NCBI RefSeq assembly: GCF_037076565.1
Contig: NZ_AP029028.1
Location: forward strand, 992,001-1,056,000
From: Herbaspirillum sp. DW155
GTDB lineage: Bacteria; Pseudomonadota; Gammaproteobacteria; Burkholderiales; Burkholderiaceae_D
Reading direction: 5' to 3'
Length of the DNA: 64,000 nt
The notes below the pieces were generated by a model. That model saw only the letters and a list, made by a program, of their open reading frames with translations, had not been told where the DNA came from and searched no databases. Below are positions 54,146-63,269 of the stretch, piece after piece. The position numbers and the translations under genes were made by a program. The number at the start of each line of letters is the position of its first letter. The first letter of the stretch is position 1.

Positions 54146-54601
54146 TCAGCCCGGGCTGCGGCGCGGTACCAGCAGGTTGCCGGTCATGATGAGCACGGCT
54201 TCGTCGTGCTGGTTGTAGGTCGTCACGCGATGGTTCAGGAAGCCCTGTTGCGGCTTGGATTGCGAGGTCTTGATGCCCAGCACTTCGGCCTCCAGGCGCA
54301 GCACGTCACCGGGCCGGGTCGGACGCGGCCAGCGGAATTCATCGAAGCCGGCACCGATGATGCCGCCCTGGATGTGCAGGGTATCGACCAGCAGACGCAT
54401 GGTCAGCGCGGCGGTATGCCAGCCGCTGGCGGCCAGCCCACGGAAGAAGCTTTGCTGCGCCGCCGCCTCGTCGAGATGGAAAGGCTGCGGATCGTACTGG
54501 CGGGCGAATTGCTTGACGTCCTCGGCAGTGACGCTGAGGGTGCCGGGCGAGCGAAAAACCTGGCCGGGGTGGAAATCTTCCAGAGTCTTGAGGGGGGGCA
54601 C
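54146..54601 (-). CDS. MaoC-like dehydratase
   Basis: A 151-residue hotdog-fold protein of the MaoC/R-hydratase group. It has the hydratase-2 pattern around FARQYDPQPFHLDE near the N-terminus and GLAASGWHTAALTMRL. Start GTG 54601 is chosen because GGGAGACTCC lies just upstream. Convergent with maiA, with 6 bases between stops. It may act on 3-hydroxyacyl-CoA; no neighbouring partner fixes a pathway. Confidence 0.85.
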   Translation of the reverse strand: MPPLKTLEDFHPGQVFRSPGTLSVTAEDVKQFARQYDPQPFHLDEAAAQQSFFRGLAASGWHTAALTMRLLVDTLHIQGGIIGAGFDEFRWPRPTRPGDVLRLEAEVLGIKTSQSKPQQGFLNHRVTTYNQHDEAVLIMTGNLLVPRRSPG

Positions 54602-54688
54602 GGAGTCTCCCTGTTGCTTGTTATCGATATCGGGCTCCGGACCAGCCGGGCCGGACGCCAAGACAGTATAACGACAGATCGAAACACC

Positions 54689-54719
54689 AAGGCCGCAGCG
54701 GTGTTGCGGCTGCGGCCTT
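54689..54719 (-). terminator. Hairpin downstream of fliD
   Basis: A perfect 11-bp stem (54689-54699 with 54709-54719), loop of 9, lies 28 bases after the fliD stop. The T-run is poor on either strand, so it may be a weak or Rho-assisted terminator. Confidence 0.5.
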
Positions 54720-54746
54720 TGGCTCGTCAGGGGTGCGGCAGATGGC

Positions 54747-56768
54747 TCAGGATGATTTGGACAACTTGCTCAACTGCTGCGTCAGATAACTCTGCCGCGT
54801 CTGCATGGTGGCCAGCGTGAGGTTGAGCCGGTTGAACTGGTTGGTGTAGTTGTCCTTCAGGTTCTGCAGGCGCGTATTGGCCGCCGTCTGCTGGTCGGTC
54901 ACGATCTTGAGGCTGTCCTGCAGGCCCTTGGTCTTGGCCGCCAGCGTGCCACTGTCAGCGAGGATGCCGTCCATCACCTTCTGCAGCTTGGTCACCACCC
55001 CGCCGGTACCGGTGAAGAGTTTGCTGACCGCCTCGAAATCCTTGTTGCCCGCCGCCGTCAGCTTGGTGGCGTCCAGTGCCAGCGTGCCATCCTTCTGGAA
55101 GGCAATGCCGACCTGCGAGAGATTCATGCTGCCATCGTCACCCAGCGCGCCCAGCATGGTGCTGCGGATCTGCGCCATCATGTTCAGCACCGACGATTCG
55201 GCCGCCAGCGGCGAGCCGGTGCTGGCCTGGCCCTTGGTGGTGGAGGGCGTCTGCTTGGTCAGGTTGGCCACGGTCTTGGCCAGGTTGTTGTAAGCGGTGA
55301 CGAAACTGTTGGCGGCCGTCGATAGCCCGCTGGTGTCATTGGCAATGGACAGCGTGAAATTGTCAGCCGAGGTGGTGACCTTGGCCAGGTTCAGCGTCAC
55401 GCCCGAAATCGCATTGCTGACCTTGTTGCTGGTGCTGGTCACGGCCACGCCGTCGATGGTGAGTTTGGCATCCTGCGCCTTGGCCAGTTGTCCCATGCTG
55501 CTGCCGGACAGGGCGGCATAATCGTTGCTGCCGGTCAGCTGGATGGCATCGGTGCCGGTCGGGGTCAGCACCAGGTGGTCCTGGCTGCCATCGTTGCTGA
55601 TGCTGGCGGTCACGCCCGTGCTGGCGTTGTTGATGGCCTTCATCACATCGTTGAGGCCAATGGCGCCGCTGCCATCGAGATCGGTCGGGGTGATGGTGAA
55701 GGATTTGCTGCCCACCTGCAGCGCCAGGCTGCCCGTGCTGTAGGTCTGGTTGGTCGCCACGCCGGTGGTGGTGACGGTGCCGCTGGGGTCGAAGTTGAAG
55801 ACGGCGAAATTGCCCGTGCCGCTCACCCGCAGGGAATTGGCTGCGCCGCTGTCCTTGGCGGTGAGCACCAGGTGGTCATTGGTGCCATCGCTGACGATGG
55901 CCGCATTCACACCGGCGTCGCTGGCATTGATGGCGTCCCGCACGCCGGCCAGAGAGTTGCTCTTGGGCTGGATCAATACGGTCGAGCCGGTGCCGGTCTT
56001 GATCGCCAGCACGCCATTGTCGAAGGTGCTGCCCGGCGCAATGCTGGCCGAGCTGACCTTCACGGCCTGGGCCAGCTGGCTCACGCCGATGCTGTATTTG
56101 CCGGCAGCGGCCTTGGTGGCGTCGCGCGGCGCCTGGATCTGGGTGACCGAGCCCGATACGCTGGGGTCATAGCTCAGCCCCGCGAGCGTGTTGTTGGCCG
56201 ACACCTTGATGGTGTTGGCCGTGCCCCCGGTATTGGATTCGAGCACCAGATGGTCACCGCTGCCATCGGTGACGATGGAAGCCGTCACCCCGGTCTTGCC
56301 GGCATTGATGGCATCACGCACGCCCGAGAGCGTGGCATTGGCTTGCAGCGTGATGAAGGTGGGCTGGTTGGTGCCGACCTTGATGGCGATGGAATCGCCG
56401 GCATTGAAGGTGGTGCCGCTGGCGTAGCCGCCGGACTTGAGCTTCTGCGACAGGATTTTGGTGGAATCGTCGCTGTTGGCCTCGGCCGTGAAGGGATCGG
56501 TGGTCAGGTTGCTCCCGGTACCGGCGTTGGACACGGTGGTCTTCTGCGCGCTGAAGCTGGCCGCCGTCATGACTTTCAAGGCGCTCTGGTAGCTCGACAG
56601 CGCATTCTTGAGCGAGCCATAGGCGGAAATGAGCGTGTTGAATGCACTTTCCTTGGTCTTCAGCGGTGTGAGCTTGGACTTGCTTTCGACTGAGATGAGC
56701 TGGCTGACCAGCGTCGATACGTCCAGCGGACCGGCCGATGTCGAGATTGTGCCCGTGGAAGTTGCCAT
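54747..56768 (-). CDS. fliD: Flagellar filament cap protein FliD with internal repeats
   Basis: Caps the filament and helps flagellin assemble. A 673-residue FliD, about 200 longer than E. coli FliD (468). The N-terminal FliD_N domain (about 1-95) has the GPLDVSTLVSQLISVESK start, and the C-terminal coiled coil ends with NLTLATMQTRQSYLTQQLSKLSKS. Between them three units of about 80 residues (118-200, 246-330, 339-422) repeat LxxVRDAIN-x4-GVxASIVxDGxxDHLVL, the flagellin hook IN motif. No other flagellar gene is in the window; fliS/fliT do not follow. AGGGGTC precedes ATG 56768. Confidence 0.92.
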   Translation of the reverse strand: MATSTGTISTSAGPLDVSTLVSQLISVESKSKLTPLKTKESAFNTLISAYGSLKNALSSYQSALKVMTAASFSAQKTTVSNAGTGSNLTTDPFTAEANSDDSTKILSQKLKSGGYASGTTFNAGDSIAIKVGTNQPTFITLQANATLSGVRDAINAGKTGVTASIVTDGSGDHLVLESNTGGTANTIKVSANNTLAGLSYDPSVSGSVTQIQAPRDATKAAAGKYSIGVSQLAQAVKVSSASIAPGSTFDNGVLAIKTGTGSTVLIQPKSNSLAGVRDAINASDAGVNAAIVSDGTNDHLVLTAKDSGAANSLRVSGTGNFAVFNFDPSGTVTTTGVATNQTYSTGSLALQVGSKSFTITPTDLDGSGAIGLNDVMKAINNASTGVTASISNDGSQDHLVLTPTGTDAIQLTGSNDYAALSGSSMGQLAKAQDAKLTIDGVAVTSTSNKVSNAISGVTLNLAKVTTSADNFTLSIANDTSGLSTAANSFVTAYNNLAKTVANLTKQTPSTTKGQASTGSPLAAESSVLNMMAQIRSTMLGALGDDGSMNLSQVGIAFQKDGTLALDATKLTAAGNKDFEAVSKLFTGTGGVVTKLQKVMDGILADSGTLAAKTKGLQDSLKIVTDQQTAANTRLQNLKDNYTNQFNRLNLTLATMQTRQSYLTQQLSKLSKSS

Positions 56769-57084
56769 CTTGACCCCTATGCAATGATGATTTTCTTATC
56801 TTTCGGGAAACTGACGAGGCGTCAGTGACCGTAGAGATTAACGGCACATCTTTACAAAAGTAAAGGGCGATTTGCTGACAAAACGTGATGCTTTTCCGGA
56901 ATTTTTGTGAGAATTGCCAGGCGAAGGTGGCAACGCGGCGCAAACGCGCTGCATCAATGTAAAGAAACGGGGGACGGGCTGGCGGCCGCAAAGCCAGGCG
57001 GGACGGCGCTTGGGAGGCGAAGTGAAGGGGCGAGGGGAGAGCGGACTGCACCCCGCACCGGCAGGGCAGGCCCTGCCGGGTGGC
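56769..57084. other. fliD-Lrp gap
   Basis: 316 bases. A perfect 9-bp hairpin (57058-57066 with 57071-57079, 4-base loop) lies just after the Lrp stop and may be its terminator, though the T-run is absent. GCCGTTAA upstream of fliD is like a sigma-28 -10 box, but no matching -35 was found. Confidence 0.5.
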
Positions 57085-57579
57085 TCAGGTCTGTATGAAC
57101 TTCTCGAGCGGATAGTGATGCTTGATGAAAGGCGACTTGATGACGATGTAGCTGAAGTACTTCTCGATGCGCAGGTTTTGCTCCAGCAGCGATTCGATCA
57201 CGCTCTGGTAATGCACCACGCTACGGGTCATGAACTTGAGCAGGTAATCGTAGCCGCCGCTGACCAGGTGGCATTCGATGATCTCGTCGACGTTGCGGAT
57301 GGTCGCTTCGAACTTGGCGAAGTCTTCGCGGCGATGGTCCGAGAGCGTCACTTCGGTGAAGACGATCTGCACGTCGGCCAGCTTTTCCAGGCGGATGTAG
57401 GCGCCGTAGCCGCTGATGTAGCCAGCCTTTTCCAGACGCTTGACGCGGATCAGGCAGGGGCTGGGAGACAGGCCGACGGCATCGGCCAGGATCACATTGG
57501 TAATGCGGCTATTTTGCTGCAGGTGACACAAAATCCTCAGATCGATCCGGTCCAGTTTCAACGCGCCGTTAGTCATCAT
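57085..57579 (-). CDS. Lrp/AsnC-family regulator
   Basis: A 164-residue Lrp/AsnC regulator. The HTH (ILCHLQQNSRITNVILADAVGLSPSPCLIRVKRLE in outline) is followed by a RAM-like sensor domain. ATG 57579 has GAGG 8 bases upstream. It is downstream of the aminotransferase gene, with 140 bases between, and probably controls that amine/GABA cluster. The ligand is likely an amino acid or related amine. Confidence 0.9.
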   Translation of the reverse strand: MMTNGALKLDRIDLRILCHLQQNSRITNVILADAVGLSPSPCLIRVKRLEKAGYISGYGAYIRLEKLADVQIVFTEVTLSDHRREDFAKFEATIRNVDEIIECHLVSGGYDYLLKFMTRSVVHYQSVIESLLEQNLRIEKYFSYIVIKSPFIKHHYPLEKFIQT

Positions 57580-57719
57580 GTTGCCTCGGGTTATTCGACT
57601 CAGCCCGCCGGCCTTGCCCGCATGGCAGCAGCAGGAAGGGTGGCGGGATGTAGCAGGGCATTTTAACCGCTCCGGCCGCATTTTCCCCAATGGGCCGGAG
57701 GGTTGCTCGCATTGGCCGC

Positions 57720-59096
57720 TCAGCGCACCGCCTGGCGCACTTCGGGCTGGGCCAGCACTTCGTCCAGAATGGCCCGCAGACGCGCAAACATCAGCGCGAA
57801 GTCCGCTTCGGTGTAGCACAGCGCCGGCGCAAAGCCCAGGATGTTGTCGCCGAAGGCGCGGAAGATCAGGCCGTGGCGATAAGCCACCTGGAAGATACGA
57901 TCATGCAGCTTCAGTTCAGGGGCGAAGCGTGCCTTGGTGTTCTTGTCGGCCACCAGTTCCAGCGCGCCCAGCAAGCCACGGCTGCGCGCATCGCCCACCA
58001 GCGGATGATCCAGCAGGGCGCGCAGGCCACCGGCGAAGACCGGTTCCAGACGGCGGCCGTTTTCCAGCAGGCCGCCTTCTTCGTAGAGACGCAGGACTTC
58101 CAGCGCCACCGCCGCACTGACCGGATGGGCCGAGTAGGTCTGGCCGTGACCGACCACGGTGGACATCGGCGCGCCATCGGCAATGGCGTTGTACACGCGG
58201 TCCGACATCATCACCGCGCCCATCGGTGCATAGCCGGCCGTCAGGCCCTTGGCCATGGTCATCAGGTCAGGCTGCACGTCTTCGTCCAGGCAGGCGAACA
58301 TGGGACCGGTACGGCCGAAGCCGGTGATGACCTCATCGACCACGAACAGGATATCGAGCTCGTTGCAGGCCAGCTGCATGGCTTTCAACCAGCCCTTGGG
58401 CGGCACCACCACGCCACCGGAACCCTGGATCGGTTCGCAGAAGAAGGCGGCCACATTGTCCGCGCCCAGTTCGGCCACCTTGTCGCGCAGCGACTGCACC
58501 GAAGCGGCGATGATGGCTTCATCGCCCTGCACGTCGCTGCGATAGGGGTAGGGGGACGGCAGATAATGCTGGGTCGGCAGCGGCAGGTTGAAATTGAAAT
58601 GGAAGTTGGGCAGTGCCGTCAGGCCGGCACCCACCGAGGACGAACCGTGATAGCCGCGCTGCAGCGAGATGAAATGCTTCTTGCCCGGCTTGCCGATGGA
58701 GTTGGTGTAGTGGGTGATGTAGCGGATGGCGGCATCGACCGCATCCGAGCCGCCCAGGGTGAAGTAGACGTGCTTGAGCGAGGCGGGGCTGATGTCCACC
58801 AGTTTCTTGGCCAGCAGGATGGCCGGTTCCGAAGCGAAGTGGAAGTAACCGGTGGCATACGGCAGACGCTCCATCTGTTCGGTGGCCGCGCGAATCACGC
58901 TTTGCTGGCCATAGCCGGTATTGACGCACCACAGGCCCGAGAAGGCATCCAGCAGCTGCTTGTCCTGATGATCGGTCAGGTAGGCACCCTGGCCGGACTT
59001 GAGGATGATAGGGCCCAGCTCTTCATGCTCGCGGAAGCTGGCAACGGGATGGATCAGGTGACTGCGGTCGAGGGCAGCCAGGGCGGAAGTTTGCAT
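57720..59096 (-). CDS. Class III (omega-amino) aminotransferase
   Basis: A 458-residue PLP fold-type I class III aminotransferase. FVVDEVITGFGRTG carries the PLP-anchoring Asp/Glu, and the Schiff-base lysine is in LMTMAKGLTAGYAPMGAV. It resembles SpuC-type putrescine-pyruvate or GABA/beta-alanine transaminases. With GNAT, succinate-semialdehyde dehydrogenase and an FAD amine oxidoreductase on the same strand, it suggests polyamine or GABA breakdown. Exact amine donor unknown. Confidence 0.88.
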   Translation of the reverse strand: MQTSALAALDRSHLIHPVASFREHEELGPIILKSGQGAYLTDHQDKQLLDAFSGLWCVNTGYGQQSVIRAATEQMERLPYATGYFHFASEPAILLAKKLVDISPASLKHVYFTLGGSDAVDAAIRYITHYTNSIGKPGKKHFISLQRGYHGSSSVGAGLTALPNFHFNFNLPLPTQHYLPSPYPYRSDVQGDEAIIAASVQSLRDKVAELGADNVAAFFCEPIQGSGGVVVPPKGWLKAMQLACNELDILFVVDEVITGFGRTGPMFACLDEDVQPDLMTMAKGLTAGYAPMGAVMMSDRVYNAIADGAPMSTVVGHGQTYSAHPVSAAVALEVLRLYEEGGLLENGRRLEPVFAGGLRALLDHPLVGDARSRGLLGALELVADKNTKARFAPELKLHDRIFQVAYRHGLIFRAFGDNILGFAPALCYTEADFALMFARLRAILDEVLAQPEVRQAVR

Positions 59097-59281
59097 AGAG
59101 GTGGACTCGCTGGAGATGCGTTGAACAAGGCCGTGCGGGCAAAAGGCACAACCGGCATGGCTTCTATGCTAGTGCGCCCGCCTCGCAGTCGATGCGCAAG
59201 ATGCGGGGCTGAAATAGCATCTTCATGGGTTTTGCGGGCGGCTTTGGCATTTTCTGCGGCGCCCGCATCGTCGCGCTCAGC

Positions 59282-60184
59282 TCAGCCCAGCGCCTGATTG
59301 ACGATGGAGAACAGCTGCATGCCAGGATCGCGCACCGGCGGCTCGCCCTTGCACATGCGCGTGACGTGATCCACGCAAGTCAGGCCCAGCTTGTCGAACC
59401 AGGCCGGCAGGCCGGTGGATTCGAACACGTCGATGCGGATGAAGGAATCCGAATAGGTATTGATCCAGTGCGCGATCAGGCCCTTGGCACGCTCGGCATC
59501 GGGCGCCACCACCGGGCCGATCACGCGGCCATGGCCGAAGCGGCGTACCAGTGCGAAGCCCAGCATCTCGCCATCGTGGTCCAGCGCCACACCTTCGGAG
59601 ATGTCCAGCAGCGCCAGCAGCAGCCTGGAGCGGTCCATGCCGGTGGCCTGCGCATCCAGTTCCAGAAGCCGGGTCACGTCATTCTTGCCCATCGGCCGTA
59701 CGCGCTCGCCGGGCGGCAGCGATACCAGCACCGGCTGGGCTGAAGCGCCCTGGAACTGGTGCAGCACATCGTATTGCACGAAGCCCAGCTGCTTGTACAG
59801 CGGCATGCCCGCTGCGGTGGCGTTGACGATCAGGCTGCGGCCATTGACCTGGCTGGCGGCATGCTGCATCAGTCGCCGTCCCAGACCGCGCCGCTGCAAT
59901 TCGGCCTGCACCAGCAGCATGCCGATGACGGCATATTGCTGGCCATAAGTGGTACATACCACGCTGCCCACGACGGGCAGCGATGCATCCGGCGCGGTAT
60001 TTTCCAGCAGATAGCCTTGTCCCATCTGGATCAGGAAACTCCAGTCATCCAGCCGGTGCGGCCACTTGAAGCGCAGCGAAAGCCGGTGGCAGTTGTCCAG
60101 GTCATCCTCTTCGATGGACCGCAGGCGCAGCTCGGGCAAAGGCTCGCGGGCGCTCTGGAGATCTTGGGTGGGCAGCGCTGGCAT
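59282..60184 (-). CDS. GNAT-family N-acetyltransferase
   Basis: A 300-residue protein with an N-terminal GNAT domain (LLVQAELQRRGLGRRLMQHA is the acetyl-CoA pyrophosphate loop) and a second, less clear domain of about 130 residues that may be another acetyltransferase-like module. ATG 60184 has AGGAGAC just upstream. It sits between the aminotransferase and gabD genes, possibly acting on the amine substrate. Confidence 0.85.
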   Translation of the reverse strand: MPALPTQDLQSAREPLPELRLRSIEEDDLDNCHRLSLRFKWPHRLDDWSFLIQMGQGYLLENTAPDASLPVVGSVVCTTYGQQYAVIGMLLVQAELQRRGLGRRLMQHAASQVNGRSLIVNATAAGMPLYKQLGFVQYDVLHQFQGASAQPVLVSLPPGERVRPMGKNDVTRLLELDAQATGMDRSRLLLALLDISEGVALDHDGEMLGFALVRRFGHGRVIGPVVAPDAERAKGLIAHWINTYSDSFIRIDVFESTGLPAWFDKLGLTCVDHVTRMCKGEPPVRDPGMQLFSIVNQALG

Positions 60185-60232
60185 GTTGTCTCCTGTTCGT
60201 TTCAATGAGAGGGTTGGCACGGGCGGAACGAC

Positions 60233-61723
60233 TCAGAGCTGGCCCTGGCAGACGTACTTGGTGTGCAGGTAGTCGTCCAGCCCATGGACCGAACCTTCGC
60301 GGCCGTAACCGGATTCCTTCACGCCGCCGAAAGGCGCCGCTTCCGCAGCCAGCGCACCTTCGTTGACGCCCACGATGCCGCTTTCCAGGGCATCGGTAAC
60401 GCGATGGATGCGGCGCACGTCAGTCGAGTAGAAGTACGCGGCCAGGCCGAAGGGGGTGGCATTGGCTGCGGCGATGACTTCTTCTTCCGTGGCAAAACGG
60501 GTGACCGGCGCCACCGGGCCGAAGGTCTCTTCGCAGCTGCATTGCATGTCGCCGGTGACGTTGGCCAGCACGGTAGGGGCATAGTAATTGTCGCTCTCGA
60601 AGCCTGCGCCCTGCAGGCGTTTGCCGCCGGTGATCACCTGCGCACCGCGTCCGATGGCATCGCGCACGTGCTGGTCGATCTTGGCAATCGCACGGGCATT
60701 GATCATGGGACCGATCTGCGAGGCCGGATCGGTGGCCGGGCCGACCTTGAGCGCAGCCACGCGCGCGCCCAGCTTGGCCACGAAGGCGTCGTACACCTTC
60801 TCTTGCACATAGATGCGATTGGGGCTCACGCAGGTCTGGCCACCGTTGCGGAACTTGGCGGCCATCACGCCATCGATGGCGGCATCCAGCTCGGCGTCGT
60901 CAAAGACGATGAAGGGCGCATTGCCGCCCAGCTCCAGCGACAGCTTCTTGAGCGTGTCGGCCGAATGGCGCGCCAGATGCTTGCCCACTGCGGTGGAACC
61001 GGTGAAGCTGATCTTGCGTACGCGGGAATCGGCCAGCCACACATCCACCACTTCGGGTGTGCGTTCGCGCGAGGCGGTGACGATATTGATGACGCCAGCC
61101 GGCACGCCCGCTTCGAGCGCCAGACGGATCAGCGCCAGCGAGGTCAGCGGGGTATCTTCGGCCGGCTTGCACACCACCGTGCAACCGGCGGCCAGGGCCG
61201 GGGCGATCTTGCGGGCGATCATCGCGGCCGGGAAATTCCACGGCGTGATGGCAGCCACCACGCCCACCGGCTCCTTCAGGGCCATCATGCGGCGACCAGT
61301 GACCGGGGCCGGGATGATGTCGCCATTGGCGCGCGTGGCTTCTTCACCGAACCATTCCACGTAGCTGGCGGCATAGGCCACCTCGCCCTTGGCTTCGGCC
61401 AGGGGCTTGCCCTGTTCGCGCGAGATCAGGCGGCCCAGGTCTTCCTGGTGTGCCAGCAGCAGGTCGTTCCAGCGCTTGATGATGGTGGCGCGCTGCTTGG
61501 CTGGCGTCGCGCGCCAGGCCGGGAAGGCCGCCACGGCTGCATCGACCGCCGCACGGGCATCGGCGGCGGTGCCATCGGGCACGCTCGCAAAGACCTGGCC
61601 GGTGGCCGGGTCGGTCACGTCCAGACGACGGCCATCGGCCGCATCGCGCCAGTCGGCGCCGATCAGTTGGGTGCCGGGCATCAGGTCCGGGCGTTGCAGT
61701 GTCAGAGAGGTCATGGTGAGCAT
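60233..61723 (-). CDS. gabD: Succinate-semialdehyde dehydrogenase
   Basis: Oxidises succinate semialdehyde to succinate with NAD(P)+. A 496-residue ALDH: PWNFPAAMIARKIAPALAAGCTVVCKP, GSTAVGKHLA, catalytic Glu in LELGGNAPFIVF, and the nucleophile Cys in NGGQTCVSPNR. The GabD-type signature is good, but glutarate- or aminobutyraldehyde-type substrates are possible. The first ATG (61723) overlaps a GCATTCA dyad; an ATG at 61714 is also possible. Confidence 0.9.
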   Translation of the reverse strand: MLTMTSLTLQRPDLMPGTQLIGADWRDAADGRRLDVTDPATGQVFASVPDGTAADARAAVDAAVAAFPAWRATPAKQRATIIKRWNDLLLAHQEDLGRLISREQGKPLAEAKGEVAYAASYVEWFGEEATRANGDIIPAPVTGRRMMALKEPVGVVAAITPWNFPAAMIARKIAPALAAGCTVVCKPAEDTPLTSLALIRLALEAGVPAGVINIVTASRERTPEVVDVWLADSRVRKISFTGSTAVGKHLARHSADTLKKLSLELGGNAPFIVFDDAELDAAIDGVMAAKFRNGGQTCVSPNRIYVQEKVYDAFVAKLGARVAALKVGPATDPASQIGPMINARAIAKIDQHVRDAIGRGAQVITGGKRLQGAGFESDNYYAPTVLANVTGDMQCSCEETFGPVAPVTRFATEEEVIAAANATPFGLAAYFYSTDVRRIHRVTDALESGIVGVNEGALAAEAAPFGGVKESGYGREGSVHGLDDYLHTKYVCQGQL

Positions 61724-61773
61724 TCAGTAAAAGTTAATGCAACGAACTAAGAGCATTCACGAAAAGTTAATGC
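61720..61773. promoter_or_regulatory. Twin dyads upstream of gabD
   Basis: GCATTCA-N7-TTAATGC occurs twice, at 61720-61740 and 61753-61773, 33 bp apart centre to centre, or three helical turns. Each is a 7-bp inverted repeat with one mismatch. The first overlaps the possible gabD start codon. Confidence 0.65.
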
Positions 61774-61789
61774 AGCAAGCCGGAGGTGT

Positions 61790-63082
61790 TCACGCCAGCT
61801 TGTCCTTGAGCTGGTAGTACAGGCCGATCAGCGGCAGGAACCAGGGCGGCCCGAAGTGACCGGGGATGGCCGGCCACGCGCGGTCGCGCCAGGGGTTGGC
61901 CAGCGCATCGCCGGCCATCACGCGGGCCATGCACTGGCCCATGTGGACCGACATCTGGGTGCCGTGGCCGCTGTAGCCCATCGAGTAATACAGGCCGTCG
62001 CGCTCGCCGGCCTGCGGCAGGCGGTCGCGGGTCATGTCCACCAGCCCGCCCCAGCAGTAGTCCAGGCGCACCTGGCCCAGTTGCGGGAAGGTCTCGTGCA
62101 GCCCCCGGCGCAGGATCTCGCCGCTGGCCGCATCGGATTGCGGACTGGAAATCGCAAAGCGCGCACGGCCGCCGAAGACCAGGCGGGTATCGGGCGTCAT
62201 GCGGAAATAATGGTGGATGTTGGCCACCGTGGTGTAGGTGCGCTGTCTGGCCAGCAGCGCCGCAGCGCGTTCTGCGCCCAGCGGTTCGGTCACCACGATG
62301 AAGCTGCCCACCGGCACGATGCGGCGGCGCAGCCAGCCGAAGCTGCCATAGGCGCCGTGGCGGCTGGCGCCGGTGGCCAGCAGCACCTGTTTGGCCAGCA
62401 CGGTACCGCGCGCGGTATGCACGCGGTGGCCGTGGCTCTGGCCGATGCGTTCCAGGCGCCGCACTTCGGTGCCGGTGTGGATGGCCGCGCCATGACGTTC
62501 GGCGGCAGTGGCCAGGCCGTAGGCGAAGCGGCCCATGTGCATCTGGCCGCTGCGCTTGTAGAGCAGACCGCCGTGGAAGCGCTCGCTTTGCACCTCGGCG
62601 CGCACGCGCGCGGCATCGAGGATTTCCACGTCGCTGTCCACGCCATCGGCGATGAGCCGGTCGGCGCTGCGCTGCAGGGCTTCCATCTGATAAGGCCGGG
62701 TGGCCATCTTGAGCTTGCCGTGGCGCAGGAAATCGCAGGCGATCTGCTCTTCTTCAACCAGCCGCGCCACCGTATCGACCGCATCGTCATAGGCGTGATA
62801 CCAGGCCCGTGCGCGGTCCACGCCCACCTTGGCGGCGACCTCGGCATAGTCCACCGCCAGGCCATTGTTGACATGCCCGCCGTTGCGTCCCGAGGCTTCA
62901 GCCGCCACGTGCGGGCCGGCTTCCAGCACCACCACGGAAGCGCCGCGCCTGGCCAGCGCCAGGGCCGCCGACAGGCCCGTGAAGCCGCCGCCGACAATGG
63001 CCACGTCGACCTGCGCAGGCAGATCGCGGGTGGAAGAAATGTACAGCGGGGCAGAATCGGTCCAGTAGGATTCCAGCTTCAT
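61790..63082 (-). CDS. FAD-dependent oxidoreductase (PuuB-like, DAO family)
   Basis: A 430-residue FAD amine/amino-acid oxidoreductase of the DAO fold. The dinucleotide motif is VAIVGGGFTGLSAALALARRG from about residue 27, EASGRNGGHVNNGL follows as in PuuB/OrdL-type enzymes, and YYSMGYSGHGTQMSVHMG is near the C-terminus. Oxidation of gamma-glutamylputrescine or a similar amine fits. ATG 63082 (MKLESYW) is preferred over an in-frame start 40 residues upstream. Confidence 0.87.
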   Translation of the reverse strand: MKLESYWTDSAPLYISSTRDLPAQVDVAIVGGGFTGLSAALALARRGASVVVLEAGPHVAAEASGRNGGHVNNGLAVDYAEVAAKVGVDRARAWYHAYDDAVDTVARLVEEEQIACDFLRHGKLKMATRPYQMEALQRSADRLIADGVDSDVEILDAARVRAEVQSERFHGGLLYKRSGQMHMGRFAYGLATAAERHGAAIHTGTEVRRLERIGQSHGHRVHTARGTVLAKQVLLATGASRHGAYGSFGWLRRRIVPVGSFIVVTEPLGAERAAALLARQRTYTTVANIHHYFRMTPDTRLVFGGRARFAISSPQSDAASGEILRRGLHETFPQLGQVRLDYCWGGLVDMTRDRLPQAGERDGLYYSMGYSGHGTQMSVHMGQCMARVMAGDALANPWRDRAWPAIPGHFGPPWFLPLIGLYYQLKDKLA

Positions 63083-63269
63083 GGTGGTGGCTTCAGGCAG
63101 GTGAATGGGGCAGGGCGGTAGTGCTGACGCACCACGCCACGTCATCAAGGATAGAACGCATGGGCCAGCGGGGTGACGCGAACTGGCCTGCGCGAGCGGC
63201 ACGGCATGCCGTTCTTGCAGGGGCGTTCGACATTTTGTTTGCCATGCGGCATCCCCTGGCGAGTCGGGC

